From Martelella lutilitoris (lineage in GTDB: Bacteria; Pseudomonadota; Alphaproteobacteria; Rhizobiales; Rhizobiaceae), in the NCBI RefSeq assembly GCF_005924265.1, contig NZ_VCLB01000004.1, positions 186,001 to 250,000 of the forward strand: 64,000 bases of DNA. The letters run 5' to 3'. The notes under the pieces were generated by a model. It did not search any database. It was given only the letters and a program-made list of their open reading frames with translations, and was not told the DNA's origin. The position numbers were made by a program, and so were the translations under genes. Below, one piece after another: positions 9,975 to 18,123 of this stretch; the first letter of the stretch is position 1, and every line of letters begins with the position of its first letter.

Positions 9975-11060
9975 ATGTCTGAAACTGGGCCAACGGGCTC
10001 GCGACGCGGCGTCACCGTCGTCACATCCCTGATATTCGTCATCGTGCTCCTGATCGCGATCCGCTGGGCGGGCGGGTTCTTGAAACCCGTAGCGCTTGCA
10101 CTCTTCATCATCGCCGTCACCTGGCCGATCAAGAATGCCCTGCAGAAAGTGATGCCGCCGCTTCTGGCCCTTGCGGTTACCGTCATCAGCACCATCGTCG
10201 TTTTCGTCATTTTCGCAACGCTGGTCATCTGGGGCTTCTCCCGCATGGCGACCTCCTTCGTCGATGCGGCATGGCAGCTCCAGGCCGCTTACCAGGATGC
10301 GGTCGCCTGGCTGGGGGAAAAGGGCTTTTCCGTCGCAAGCTCGCTCAACGACATCTTCAATGTCGGCCTGATCGCACGCACCGTGCGACAAGTGACAGGA
10401 CAGGCGAGCACGACGCTGAGCTTCTGGCTCGTGGTGCTTGCCTATGTGGTCCTCGGCCTCACCGAGGTGGACAAGCTCCGCCACAAGATCGCGGCCCTTT
10501 CCAAGCCGGAGTTCGCCTCCGCCGCCATCCGCATCGCCGATGCGACGGCCAAGAAATTCGGTCGCTACATGCTGGTGCGCACACAGATGAGCGCTATGAC
10601 CGGCGTTCTGTTCTGGAGCTCGGCGACGCTGACGGGTCTCGACTTCCCGGTGGAATGGGGCGTCATCGCCTTCGCGCTCAACTACATTCCCTTCATCGGC
10701 TCGGTGATTGCCACCGTCTTTCCCTCGCTCTACGGCGTGATCCAGTTCGAGCACTGGGAGACGGCGCTGGCGCTGTTCGTCTGCCTCAACCTGATCCAGT
10801 TCATCATCGGCAATTACGTGGAGCCGATGGTCTCCGGGTCGACGCTGTCCATCTCGCCCTTCGTCGTGGTCTTCTCGATCTTCTTCTGGACCTTCATGTG
10901 GGGCCTGTTCGGCACCTTCCTCGGCGTGCCGATCACGATCGCGCTTCTGACGGTGTGCGAGAACATTCCCTCGCTCAAATGGGTGGCCGATATCCTCGGC
11001 GGAGGGCCGCGCAAGCAGAAGGCCCGCCGCAAACTGAGCCTGCCCTCTCCCGGCGAATAG
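9975..11060 (+). CDS. AI-2E family transporter (PerM/YdiK type)
   Basis: This 361-residue inner-membrane protein belongs to the AI-2 exporter-like superfamily, in which members export small molecules or exchange ions. About eight hydrophobic spans are visible, including an N-terminal pair (VVTSLIFVIVLLIAIRW and ALALFIIAVTWPI). The family motif is around residues 220-300: FALNYIPFIGSVIATVFP, then GNYVEPMVSGSTLSISPFVV and GLFGTFLGVPITIA. The tail is basic and cytoplasmic. Individual substrates of this family are rarely known, so no ligand is proposed. Confidence 0.85.
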   Translation: MSETGPTGSRRGVTVVTSLIFVIVLLIAIRWAGGFLKPVALALFIIAVTWPIKNALQKVMPPLLALAVTVISTIVVFVIFATLVIWGFSRMATSFVDAAWQLQAAYQDAVAWLGEKGFSVASSLNDIFNVGLIARTVRQVTGQASTTLSFWLVVLAYVVLGLTEVDKLRHKIAALSKPEFASAAIRIADATAKKFGRYMLVRTQMSAMTGVLFWSSATLTGLDFPVEWGVIAFALNYIPFIGSVIATVFPSLYGVIQFEHWETALALFVCLNLIQFIIGNYVEPMVSGSTLSISPFVVVFSIFFWTFMWGLFGTFLGVPITIALLTVCENIPSLKWVADILGGGPRKQKARRKLSLPSPGE

Positions 11061-11071
11061 CGCCGGAGCCG

Positions 11072-11443
11072 TCAGCGCGGGCGCTCTGCCCTGTCGCGAG
11101 TCATGCCCTTTTCGGCAAGCTCGGCCTCGTAATCGGCAAACATCCGCGCGCCGTCCTCGCCGAGTTCCCGCAGATAGGTCCAAGTATAGATGCCGCTGTC
11201 GTGCATGTCGTCAAAGCCGATGCGGATCGCGTAATTGCCGGCGGGCGCGACCGTCATGATCTCCACATTGCGCTTGCCCGGCACCGTCACCGCTTGTCCG
11301 GGGCCGTGCCCCTTGACCTCGGCCGAGGGCGAGAGCACGCGCAGCATTTCGGCGGGAAGCGAAAACCGCGCCCCATCGTCGAAAGAGACTGTCAGCGTCC
11401 GGCGGTCGCGAGAGACGCGGATTTCGGTTGGCGCTGCTGTCAT
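11072..11443 (-). CDS. DUF971 (gamma-butyrobetaine hydroxylase N-like) domain protein
   Basis: This 123-residue protein is a stand-alone DUF971 domain. The motif pattern is [19 protein letters not shown], then [20 protein letters not shown] and the late [19 protein letters not shown]. The same fold forms the N-terminus of gamma-butyrobetaine hydroxylase; free-standing copies are linked to iron-sulfur proteins in some genomes. The ATG at 11443 follows an AGGA ribosome binding site. The gene converges with the AI-2E transporter and its 5' side is divergent from moaA. Confidence 0.85.
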   Translation of the reverse strand: MTAAPTEIRVSRDRRTLTVSFDDGARFSLPAEMLRVLSPSAEVKGHGPGQAVTVPGKRNVEIMTVAPAGNYAIRIGFDDMHDSGIYTWTYLRELGEDGARMFADYEAELAEKGMTRDRAERPR

Positions 11444-11541
11444 TGCTGGTCCTGACGGTTCCTGAAAATCACGCGGCTGTGTTTCGCACTTCACTTGACG
11501 CTTGCCAAGGCCTGTTCCATCTTCCGGTCAAGGAGAACTCG

Positions 11542-12585
11542 GTGAACCAGCACATCCTAGACAGACAGCCCGTGGCAGGCCAGCCAACGCCGATGATCGA
11601 CCCCTTCGGCCGGCAGATCACCTATTTGCGCGTATCGGTTACGGATCGCTGCGATTTCCGCTGCACCTATTGCATGGCGGAGAACATGACCTTCCTGCCG
11701 AAACGCGACCTGCTGACGCTGGAAGAACTGGAACGGCTCTGCAACGCCTTCATCGACAAGGGCGTCAGGAAACTTCGCCTGACCGGCGGCGAGCCGCTGA
11801 TGCGCAAGAATGTGATGCAGCTTATCCGCAATCTTGGTCAGCGCATCGATGAAGGCGCGCTTGACGAGCTGACGCTGACCACCAACGGCTCGCAGCTTTC
11901 ACGCTTTGCCGACGATCTCTATGCCGCCGGCGTGCGGCGCATCAACGTCTCGCTCGACACGCTCGACCCGCAAAAGTTTCGCGAGATCACCCGCTGGGGC
12001 GATTTCGACAAGGTGATAGCCGGGCTGGAAGCCGCTCGAAAGGCAGGCCTCAAGGTCAAGCTCAATGCCGTTGCGCTTGCCGGCTTCAACGAGCACGAAA
12101 TACCCGAGCTCCTGCGCTTTGCCCATGGAAACGGCATGGACCTGACGCTGATCGAGGCGATGCCGCTCGGCGAGGTCGACACCGACCGCTCCTCCCAATA
12201 CCTGCCGCTGAGCAAGGTCCGTCGCGATCTTGCGGAGCGTTTCACCCTCACCGATAATCCTCTGACCACCGGCGGCCCCGCGCGCTTCGTCACGGTTGCC
12301 GAGACCGGCGGCAAGCTCGGCTTCATCACGCCGCTGTCGCATAATTTCTGCGCGGCCTGCAACCGCGTGCGGCTGACCTGCACCGGCATGCTCTATCTCT
12401 GTCTCGGCCATGACGACAATGCCGATTTCCGCAAGGTGTTGCGCGACAACCCGAATGACGACGCCGTGCTGCATCGCGCGATCGACGCTGCCATCGCCAG
12501 GAAGCCGGAAGCGCATGATTTCGAACTCGATGAAACCCGTTCGCGCGTTGCCGTCGCCCGCCACATGAGCATGACCGGCGGCTGA
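11542..12585 (+). CDS. moaA: GTP 3',8-cyclase MoaA
   Basis: MoaA is the radical-SAM enzyme that begins molybdenum cofactor synthesis by rearranging GTP. The 347-residue protein has the N-terminal cluster motif CDFRCTYC, the GGEPLMRKN segment, and the C-terminal second cluster site [13 protein letters not shown]. It ends in the Gly-Gly tail (MSMTGG) that MoaA needs for activity. I set the start at the GTG at 11542, behind AAGGAGA. The open frame extends upstream to 11428, but that part overlaps the DUF971 gene. mobA follows about 1 kb downstream, so this is a cofactor locus. Confidence 0.96.
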   Translation: MNQHILDRQPVAGQPTPMIDPFGRQITYLRVSVTDRCDFRCTYCMAENMTFLPKRDLLTLEELERLCNAFIDKGVRKLRLTGGEPLMRKNVMQLIRNLGQRIDEGALDELTLTTNGSQLSRFADDLYAAGVRRINVSLDTLDPQKFREITRWGDFDKVIAGLEAARKAGLKVKLNAVALAGFNEHEIPELLRFAHGNGMDLTLIEAMPLGEVDTDRSSQYLPLSKVRRDLAERFTLTDNPLTTGGPARFVTVAETGGKLGFITPLSHNFCAACNRVRLTCTGMLYLCLGHDDNADFRKVLRDNPNDDAVLHRAIDAAIARKPEAHDFELDETRSRVAVARHMSMTGG

Positions 12586-12612
12586 TCCCTGCCGTCCGGA
12601 TACCGGACAGCC

Positions 12613-12630
12613 AAGTGACACAGATCACTT
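12613..12630. promoter_or_regulatory. CRP/FNR-like palindrome
   Basis: A perfect 6-bp inverted repeat with a 6-bp spacer, AAGTGA-N6-TCACTT, lies 51 bp before the EamA gene start and 28 bp after moaA. The GTGA-N6-TCAC core matches the CRP/FNR superfamily half-site pattern. That a regulator of that family binds here is inference; no regulator gene lies nearby. Confidence 0.45.
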
Positions 12631-12680
12631 CTCAGTCTCGTTGATCGTCTATATGAACAAGACATAAGATAACGAGACCA

Positions 12681-13643
12681 ATGATGCGCACATCCTCCAA
12701 TGTTACCGGCGCCGCCTTTATGATCGCGGCGATGGCCGGATTTTCCCTGACTGACGCGACCGCAAAACTGCTGACCGAGGAAATCGGTCTCGGTCAGATC
12801 ATGTTCGTCCGGGGTATCATCCTCACCGTTTTCACGGTGCTGATCGCCTGGCGCAGCCGCGCGCTTTCTCGCATTGGCGCGGTCTCCGACCGGCGCGTGA
12901 TCGTGCGCAGCCTGTGCGAACTGGTTGCCGCCGTCGCCTTTCTCCAGGCGCTGAAACAAATGCCGCTCGCCAATGCCGCCTCGATCATACAGTGCCTGCC
13001 GCTCGCCGTGACGCTGGGCGCGGCGCTTTTCATGAAAGAGCCGGTCGGCTGGCGGCGCTGGAGCGCCATCATCGTCGGCTTTATTGGCGTGATGATCATC
13101 ATCCAGCCCGGTCCGGACGGTTTCCAGCAGGGCGCGGGCTATGCCGTGGTCGCCATGCTCGCGGCCTCAGCCAGGGACCTTCTGACCAAGACGATCAGAT
13201 CCGACGTTCCGGCCATCATCATCACGCTGGCAACCGCCGTTCTCCTGACGATCGGCGGCGCGGTTCTCGGCACGCTCGAGCAGGATTGGAGCATGATGAG
13301 CTGGCCGATCATGCTGAAGCTCGTGCTCGCCGCCATCTTCCTCTTGTCCGGCTACCAGTTCGTCGTCTTTGCCGTGCGACTTGCCGATATCTCCTACATC
13401 GCGCCGTTCCGCTATGCCGGGCTGCTATGGGCGACGCTTCTGGGTATCCTCCTGTTCCGGACCTATCCGGACATGAACGTGCTTGTCGGCGGCGTGATCA
13501 TTGTTGCCGCCGGGCTCTACTCCTTCTACAGGGAGCGCAAGAAGGGGCTGGAGCCGCTTGCCGAAACCGGTCAGCCTGTCGCCTCCGAAGGCGGCGGACC
13601 GATCGTCAGGGCGGAGGAAGACATGCTGAAGGAGAGAAAATGA
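12681..13643 (+). CDS. DMT superfamily EamA-type transporter
   Basis: This 320-residue inner-membrane protein has ten hydrophobic spans in two EamA repeats. The first repeat begins GAAFMIAAMAGFSLTDATAK and includes SLCELVAAVAFLQALKQMP; the second has the FRYAGLLWATLLGILLFRTY segment. Such proteins export metabolites or drugs; the substrate is unknown. The C-terminal tail of about 30 residues is hydrophilic. Its stop codon overlaps the mobA start by four bases (ATGA), so the two are translationally coupled, an uncommon pairing. Confidence 0.85.
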   Translation: MMRTSSNVTGAAFMIAAMAGFSLTDATAKLLTEEIGLGQIMFVRGIILTVFTVLIAWRSRALSRIGAVSDRRVIVRSLCELVAAVAFLQALKQMPLANAASIIQCLPLAVTLGAALFMKEPVGWRRWSAIIVGFIGVMIIIQPGPDGFQQGAGYAVVAMLAASARDLLTKTIRSDVPAIIITLATAVLLTIGGAVLGTLEQDWSMMSWPIMLKLVLAAIFLLSGYQFVVFAVRLADISYIAPFRYAGLLWATLLGILLFRTYPDMNVLVGGVIIVAAGLYSFYRERKKGLEPLAETGQPVASEGGGPIVRAEEDMLKERK

Positions 13644-14266
13644 CGCCGTTTCCCGCCGTCATCCTCGCCGGCGGCGCCTCGCGGCGCATGGGCACGGACA
13701 AGGCGATACTGACGCTTGAGGGCGAACCCCTCCTCGCGCGGGCGCAGCGCCGAATCAAGACGCAGGCACACCCGGTTCTCATCAGCCGGCATGGCGATGA
13801 GCTTGCCGGTCTGCCTGACGCCACCGTCATCCGCGACGCCGGGACCGGGCACGAAGGTCCGCTTGCCGGCATTCTTGCGGGCCTTGGTCACCTCGCCGCG
13901 CAGGGCTCTAAGGCCACGCATATGGTTTCGCTCGCCGTCGACACGCCGTTTTTCCCGGCTGATCTCGTCGAGCGCCTGTCCGGCGCCAGACCCGCGCCCA
14001 ACGTGATCGTGCTTGCCCACTCCCAAGGTCGCGCCCATCCGGTCTTCGCCCTCTGGCCGCTTGCCCTGCGCGAGGCGCTTTCGAACTGGCTTGCCTCGGG
14101 CTCCAACCGGCGACTGATGGATTTCGTTGCGGGCCATCCATGCCTTGGCGTCGATTTCCCGTTGATTTCGACGAAGGAGGGCGCCGTCGATCCGTTCTTC
14201 AACATCAACACGCCGGATGATCTCGACGCCGCGCGCAGAGTTGCAAAACGGATCACCGACGGCTGA
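13640..14266 (+). CDS. mobA: Molybdenum cofactor guanylyltransferase
   Basis: MobA transfers GMP to molybdopterin, making the guanine dinucleotide form of the cofactor used by DMSO-reductase-family enzymes. The 208-residue protein has the nucleotide-binding loop AVILAGGASRRMGTDKA, the EGPLAGILAGL segment and the acidic metal site MVSLAVDTPFFPADLV. The C-terminal FFNINTPDDLDAARRV is a family hallmark. The ATG at 13640 overlaps the transporter stop. No mobB is adjacent. moaA lies just upstream of the transporter. Confidence 0.95.
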   Translation: MTPFPAVILAGGASRRMGTDKAILTLEGEPLLARAQRRIKTQAHPVLISRHGDELAGLPDATVIRDAGTGHEGPLAGILAGLGHLAAQGSKATHMVSLAVDTPFFPADLVERLSGARPAPNVIVLAHSQGRAHPVFALWPLALREALSNWLASGSNRRLMDFVAGHPCLGVDFPLISTKEGAVDPFFNINTPDDLDAARRVAKRITDG

Positions 14267-14329
14267 TCGCTGTTGCGCCGCGATCGATCCCGGCATAGAG
14301 CATGGCGGATATTCAACGGGATGACCGCA

Positions 14330-15151
14330 ATGGCACGCAAGATCGACGAGGAAAGACTGGCAGAGGCCTATAACCGGGCGCTTGCGCTCGAAAAGGCGGG
14401 CAAGTTCGCCGAGGCGGCAGAGGTCTACCGCGAAGTGCTGGCGATCGATCCCGACGATCATGGTGGCGCTGCCGTGCGTCTTGCCGCGATGGGCTTCGGC
14501 GAAGCGCCGAAAAAGGCGCCGGACGCCTATGTCGAGACCCTGTTCGACCAGCATGCCGAGGATTTCGAGGACATTCTCGTCGACCAGCTCGGCTATTGCG
14601 TGCCGATGATCATGCGCCAGCGCTTCCAGGCGCTGGAAATCGGGCCGTTCGAACGCATGCTCGATCTTGGCTGCGGCACAGGGCTTGGGGCCAGCGCGCT
14701 CGGCGATATGGCGGGCGATATCACCGGCCTCGATATTTCAGAGAAAATGGTCGAGATCGCCTATGAGAAGGAGCTTTACGACACGTTGTTCGTCGCGGAA
14801 GCCGAGGAATTTCTCCACGATGACGGCGAGGAGGCGTTCGACCTGATCATTGCCGCCGACGTGCTGCCCTATCTCGGCACGCTTGACGCGTTTTTCTCAG
14901 GCGCGGCGAAAAGCATGGCCGGCGGCGGCATCCTCGCCTTTTCCGCGGAAACCCTGCCCGATGACGTGTTGGCCGGACGCGACTACATGGTCGCCCCGCA
15001 TCACCGTTTCGCACACGGCCGTACGTATCTGACGGAGAGCCTGGAAAAGGCCGGTTTCCGGACGGTCGACGTCACCGACATCAATGTTCGCTTCGAAAAC
15101 GGAAAGCCGACGCCGGGCTATCTGGTGATTGCCCGCTACTGCGAAGCATGA
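14330..15151 (+). CDS. TPR-containing SAM-dependent methyltransferase
   Basis: This 273-residue protein joins an N-terminal tetratricopeptide-like helical part (about residues 1-45, YNRALALEKAGKFAEAAEVY) to a class I methyltransferase domain. The SAM loop is MLDLGCGTGLGASALGDM and the next strand gives ITGLDIS. The acidic motif DLIIAADVLPYLG follows. This layout matches annotated NDUFAF5-like or S-layer-type methyltransferases, but the target is not known. The ATG at 14321 is an equally open start. I prefer 14330 because a GGGA is better placed before it. Confidence 0.75.
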   Translation: MARKIDEERLAEAYNRALALEKAGKFAEAAEVYREVLAIDPDDHGGAAVRLAAMGFGEAPKKAPDAYVETLFDQHAEDFEDILVDQLGYCVPMIMRQRFQALEIGPFERMLDLGCGTGLGASALGDMAGDITGLDISEKMVEIAYEKELYDTLFVAEAEEFLHDDGEEAFDLIIAADVLPYLGTLDAFFSGAAKSMAGGGILAFSAETLPDDVLAGRDYMVAPHHRFAHGRTYLTESLEKAGFRTVDVTDINVRFENGKPTPGYLVIARYCEA

Positions 15152-15492
15152 GAACGCCGTCCGGCATGAAAATAGCGCCACGGCGTGTACCAGCGCCAGT
15201 CGGGGTCCAGCGTCTCGGGCACGGGATCGAAGCCATGGGTGCCGCCCGGGCCGCAACGCCCGACGCGAAAGAGCGTCAGGAAGCCGCCGGCCCAGAGCCC
15301 GTGGCGGGCGATTGCCTCATAGCCATATTCAGAACAGGTTGGCAGATGCCGGCAGGATTGGCCGATCAGGCTGGAGAATGTCAGCTGATAAAAGCGGATG
15401 AAGCCAAGCCCGAACAGGCGACCGGGCGTCTTGCGAAACGGCCCCTGCCAGTTGCGTGAAGACGGCTTTTTCCCGCCATGGCGCTCACACAT
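15136..15492 (-). CDS. yidD: Membrane protein insertion efficiency factor YidD
   Basis: YidD is a small membrane-associated protein linked to YidC-dependent insertion. The 118-residue protein carries the family core RFYQLTFSSLIGQSCRHLPT, then CSEYGYEAIARHG and the C-terminal VGRCGPGGTHGFDPVP. It has a basic N-terminal extension of about 40 residues. Its start at 15492 overlaps the end of the IscU-like gene by eight bases, so the two are translationally coupled. Its 3' end overlaps the convergent methyltransferase gene by 16 bases. Confidence 0.93.
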   Translation of the reverse strand: MCERHGGKKPSSRNWQGPFRKTPGRLFGLGFIRFYQLTFSSLIGQSCRHLPTCSEYGYEAIARHGLWAGGFLTLFRVGRCGPGGTHGFDPVPETLDPDWRWYTPWRYFHAGRRSHASQ

Positions 15493-15946
15493 CGCTTCGG
15501 ACGGCCTTCTGCTGTTCCGGCGCGGCGGCATCCAGTTCATCAAGCGCCTTCACCAGAGCATCGAAGGTCAGCATCACCGAGCCGTGTCGCGCGGGATAAT
15601 CTCTGACCGGCAGCAGACAGCGCATTTCCGCGAACCGTCCGCCGGGGCCCTCGCCGCCGTCCTTCAGCATCGCCAGCATCGCGCCGCGCGCCAAGCGGAT
15701 CTCGTCGGGCCTCGCGCCGATGACTGAGGCGGCCATGATCGCAGAAGAGGCCTGGCCGAGCGCGCAGGCCTTTACCTCGTGGGAAAAATCGCTGACAGCC
15801 CCGTCCGCGAGCTTCACATAGACCGTCAGCCGCGAGCCGCATAATTTCGAGTGGGCCGCAGCGCTGGCATCTGCATCGCCAAGGACACCCAGTCGGGTGA
15901 CATTGCCGGCATGGCTCAGGATGCGTGCGGAATAGATATCGTCCAT
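15485..15946 (-). CDS. IscU/NifU-like iron-sulfur cluster scaffold
   Basis: This 153-residue protein resembles the U-type scaffold on which iron-sulfur clusters are assembled. Three cysteines sit at positions expected for ligands: SKLCGSRLTVYV, KACALGQASSAIMA and EMRCLLPVRDYPARHGSV. The ending RHGSVMLTFDALVKAL is also typical. Alphaproteobacteria commonly place this U-type gene beside yidD. It is separate from any SUF cluster in this window. Whether it is a true scaffold or a divergent SufU is not decided by sequence. Confidence 0.85.
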   Translation of the reverse strand: MDDIYSARILSHAGNVTRLGVLGDADASAAAHSKLCGSRLTVYVKLADGAVSDFSHEVKACALGQASSAIMAASVIGARPDEIRLARGAMLAMLKDGGEGPGGRFAEMRCLLPVRDYPARHGSVMLTFDALVKALDELDAAAPEQQKAVRSDV

Positions 15947-16113
15947 CTTCGCTTTCCGTGGGACCCTTTTCGGAAAAGGCGGGCCGGAACTGACTGATTA
16001 CAGGAAAACATGGGATTTCGGCAAGGCTGCGGCAAGCCCCGACGCATTGCCAAGCGCAAGCGCCCGGTCTATCAACGCCGGAAGAAACAGGTCCGGCAAC
16101 GACAGGAAAGACC

Positions 16114-16560
16114 ATGCCGCAATTCGCAAAGCCGCCGCAGGACAAGGCCCTGCTCGACGAGGCCGCCGTCTTCACGCCGCGTTTCGATGACAAGGGGCTC
16201 GTCACCGCCATCGTCACCGATGTCCGCGACAATGCCGTGCTGATGCTCGCCCACATGAACGCCGAGGCCCTGTCGCTGACGCTCGAGACCGGCTTTGCCC
16301 ATTATTACAGCCGCTCGCGCGACACGATCTGGAAGAAGGGCGAGACCTCCGGCAACCTGCAGAAGGTGGAACAGGTGCTGGCTGACTGCGACCAGGATGC
16401 GGTCCTGCTGAAGGTTTCAATGACAGGCCATGACGCGGCCTGCCACACCGGCCGGCGTTCCTGCTTCTACCGGCAGGTGACGATCGCCGACGGCGCGGCC
16501 ATGCTCGAAAGCATCGACGACCACAGGGCCTTCGATCCGAAGGCGGTCTACGGCAAGTAA
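16114..16560 (+). CDS. hisI: Phosphoribosyl-AMP cyclohydrolase
   Basis: HisI opens the purine ring of phosphoribosyl-AMP in histidine synthesis. The 148-residue protein has the family metal site [20 protein letters not shown] followed by [11 protein letters not shown], with [14 protein letters not shown] in the middle. It is the single-domain form without HisE, the usual alphaproteobacterial arrangement. The ATG is preceded by AGGAAAG. The gene upstream on the plus strand is separated by the divergent IscU-like gene, so hisI is expected to start its own transcript. Confidence 0.95.
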   Translation: MPQFAKPPQDKALLDEAAVFTPRFDDKGLVTAIVTDVRDNAVLMLAHMNAEALSLTLETGFAHYYSRSRDTIWKKGETSGNLQKVEQVLADCDQDAVLLKVSMTGHDAACHTGRRSCFYRQVTIADGAAMLESIDDHRAFDPKAVYGK

Positions 16561-16563
16561 GGC

Positions 16564-16998
16564 TCAGCCGGCGATATAGGACTTGATGTGCTCGGCCTCC
16601 TGCTCGACCTCGCGGATGCGCGACTTGACCACATCGCCGATCGAGATGATGCCGGCAAGCTTGCCGTCAACCTCGACCGGAACATGGCGAAAGTGCCTTT
16701 TGGTCATCACCTCCATCAGTTCATTGACGGTGGTGCCCTCATCGCAGCGGTAGACATTGTCTGTCATCTCCTGGGAGACGGGCGCTGTCAGAGCGCGCGC
16801 GCCGTGCTTGCCGACGGCGGCGGCGAGGTCGCGCTCGGTGAAGATGCCGGCGATCCTGTCGCCCTCGTCGGCGATCACCACGGCGCCGATACGGTTCTGG
16901 TGGAGGATCACCGCCACCTCGGAAATTGACGTCGTCGCCGGCGCGGTCACGACCGCCCTGCCCTTCTCGTCCAGTATCATCCTGACAGTGATCGCCAT
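16564..16998 (-). CDS. CBS-domain pair protein
   Basis: This 144-residue protein is made of two CBS domains (about residues 8-60 and 75-130). CBS pairs bind adenine nucleotides and sense energy state. Visible motifs are VVIADEGDRIAGIFTERDLA in the first and HVPVEVDGKLAGIISIGDVV in the second. The start at 16998 sits behind a strong GAGGAGG ribosome binding site. It converges with hisI, three bases between the stops. Close relatives are annotated as inosine-5'-monophosphate dehydrogenase-related or CBS proteins of unknown role. Confidence 0.88.
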   Translation of the reverse strand: MAITVRMILDEKGRAVVTAPATTSISEVAVILHQNRIGAVVIADEGDRIAGIFTERDLAAAVGKHGARALTAPVSQEMTDNVYRCDEGTTVNELMEVMTKRHFRHVPVEVDGKLAGIISIGDVVKSRIREVEQEAEHIKSYIAG

Positions 16999-17125
16999 CA
17001 AAACCTCCTCGTGTTTCCGGCACCTTCTGCGCATCCCTCCTCCAGGGCGCTGCGCGGACGAATATGGTGCATGAGGATTTGGGCGATTGCAAGAAAACCG
17101 TGCGGTCCGCTCCTTGCCCGAACCG

Positions 17126-17854
17126 CTAGAAAATCAGCGTGCGCGGCGTCTTCACGTCGAACAGCGGAAAAGCCAGGAAGCCGAACAGGAAGCCGCCGAC
17201 ATGGGCCTGCCAGGCAATGTCGGCCGCGCTGACGCCGATGAAACTGACGCCGACGGCGACGAGCAGATTGCCGACGAGCCAGACCAGGACGAAGGCGCGC
17301 GCCGTCGGATCGGCAAAGACCGCGCCGATCGAAAGCCTGGGGCCGAGATGCGCCTGCGGAAGGAACCGTCCGCCGGCAAAGACGAAACGGCAGGCCGCGC
17401 CCATATAGGCCGACACCACGCCGGACGCGCCGATCAGCACGGTTGCCGCCCCCCAATCCGTGAGCGCGAAGAAGAAGGCGGAGGCGGCAGCGCTTGTCGC
17501 CCATAGGAGAAGAAACCGCACCGGCCCAAGCCTTTTGGCGACCGGCGCGCCGAAGATCGCCAGCCAGATCGCGTTGAAGATGATATGGCTCCAGCCGCCG
17601 TGGAGAAGCGAATAGGTAAACGGCGACCACAGCCAGGCGAGGTCCTGTCCGGACAACGGACGAGCATAGCGCATCGGCATGAAGCCGAACTCCTGCCATA
17701 TCGCCATGTTGGTCGCATAGCCGAGAACGAATTCCTGCAGCAGAAAGACCGCAAACAGCACGGCAAGAGCCGCCAGCACGACCGGCGGAAGGTTGATCGG
17801 CGGCTCGCGCCTCTGGGGCTGGAAGGGGTCGCCGCCGGTTCGCGGTGTGCGCAT
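17126..17854 (-). CDS. Rhomboid family intramembrane serine protease
   Basis: This 242-residue inner-membrane protein has six or seven hydrophobic spans. The rhomboid signatures are all present: LLHGGWSHIIFNAIWLAIFG, the catalytic GASGVVSAYMG, and the late AHVGGFLFGFL with the catalytic His. Such proteases cleave substrates within the membrane. I placed the start at 17854, where CAGGAG precedes an ATG opening MRTPRTGGDPFQPQRR. The frame continues upstream to 18034 but shows no family sequence there. Confidence 0.9.
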   Translation of the reverse strand: MRTPRTGGDPFQPQRREPPINLPPVVLAALAVLFAVFLLQEFVLGYATNMAIWQEFGFMPMRYARPLSGQDLAWLWSPFTYSLLHGGWSHIIFNAIWLAIFGAPVAKRLGPVRFLLLWATSAAASAFFFALTDWGAATVLIGASGVVSAYMGAACRFVFAGGRFLPQAHLGPRLSIGAVFADPTARAFVLVWLVGNLLVAVGVSFIGVSAADIAWQAHVGGFLFGFLAFPLFDVKTPRTLIF

Positions 17855-18123
17855 GGCATTTGCTCCTGTTCGGCTTCTGATTATCCGATCGGAACATGTT
17901 TGAAAAGCGCCGCCGGGCATGGCAGAAGGCGCAACGGATAAGCGGCGGCGCGCCGGGCCGGGAAAACAGGAAAAAACGATGCCGCTGCGGTTACTTAAAC
18001 GAATATTAACCGCGATTTGATCAGATTTCGCCACAGCCTAGTAATGGATGAACGCGGCCGGTATCATGCCGGCACGGCTTCGCCAGGAAACAACAACCGC
18101 CAGATTTCGCAAGAGTTTTTCGA

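Noticed and set aside
12914-13639. Long upstream extension of the mobA frame
   Set aside because: It reads through the transporter gene out of frame; mobA starts at the ATGA overlap.
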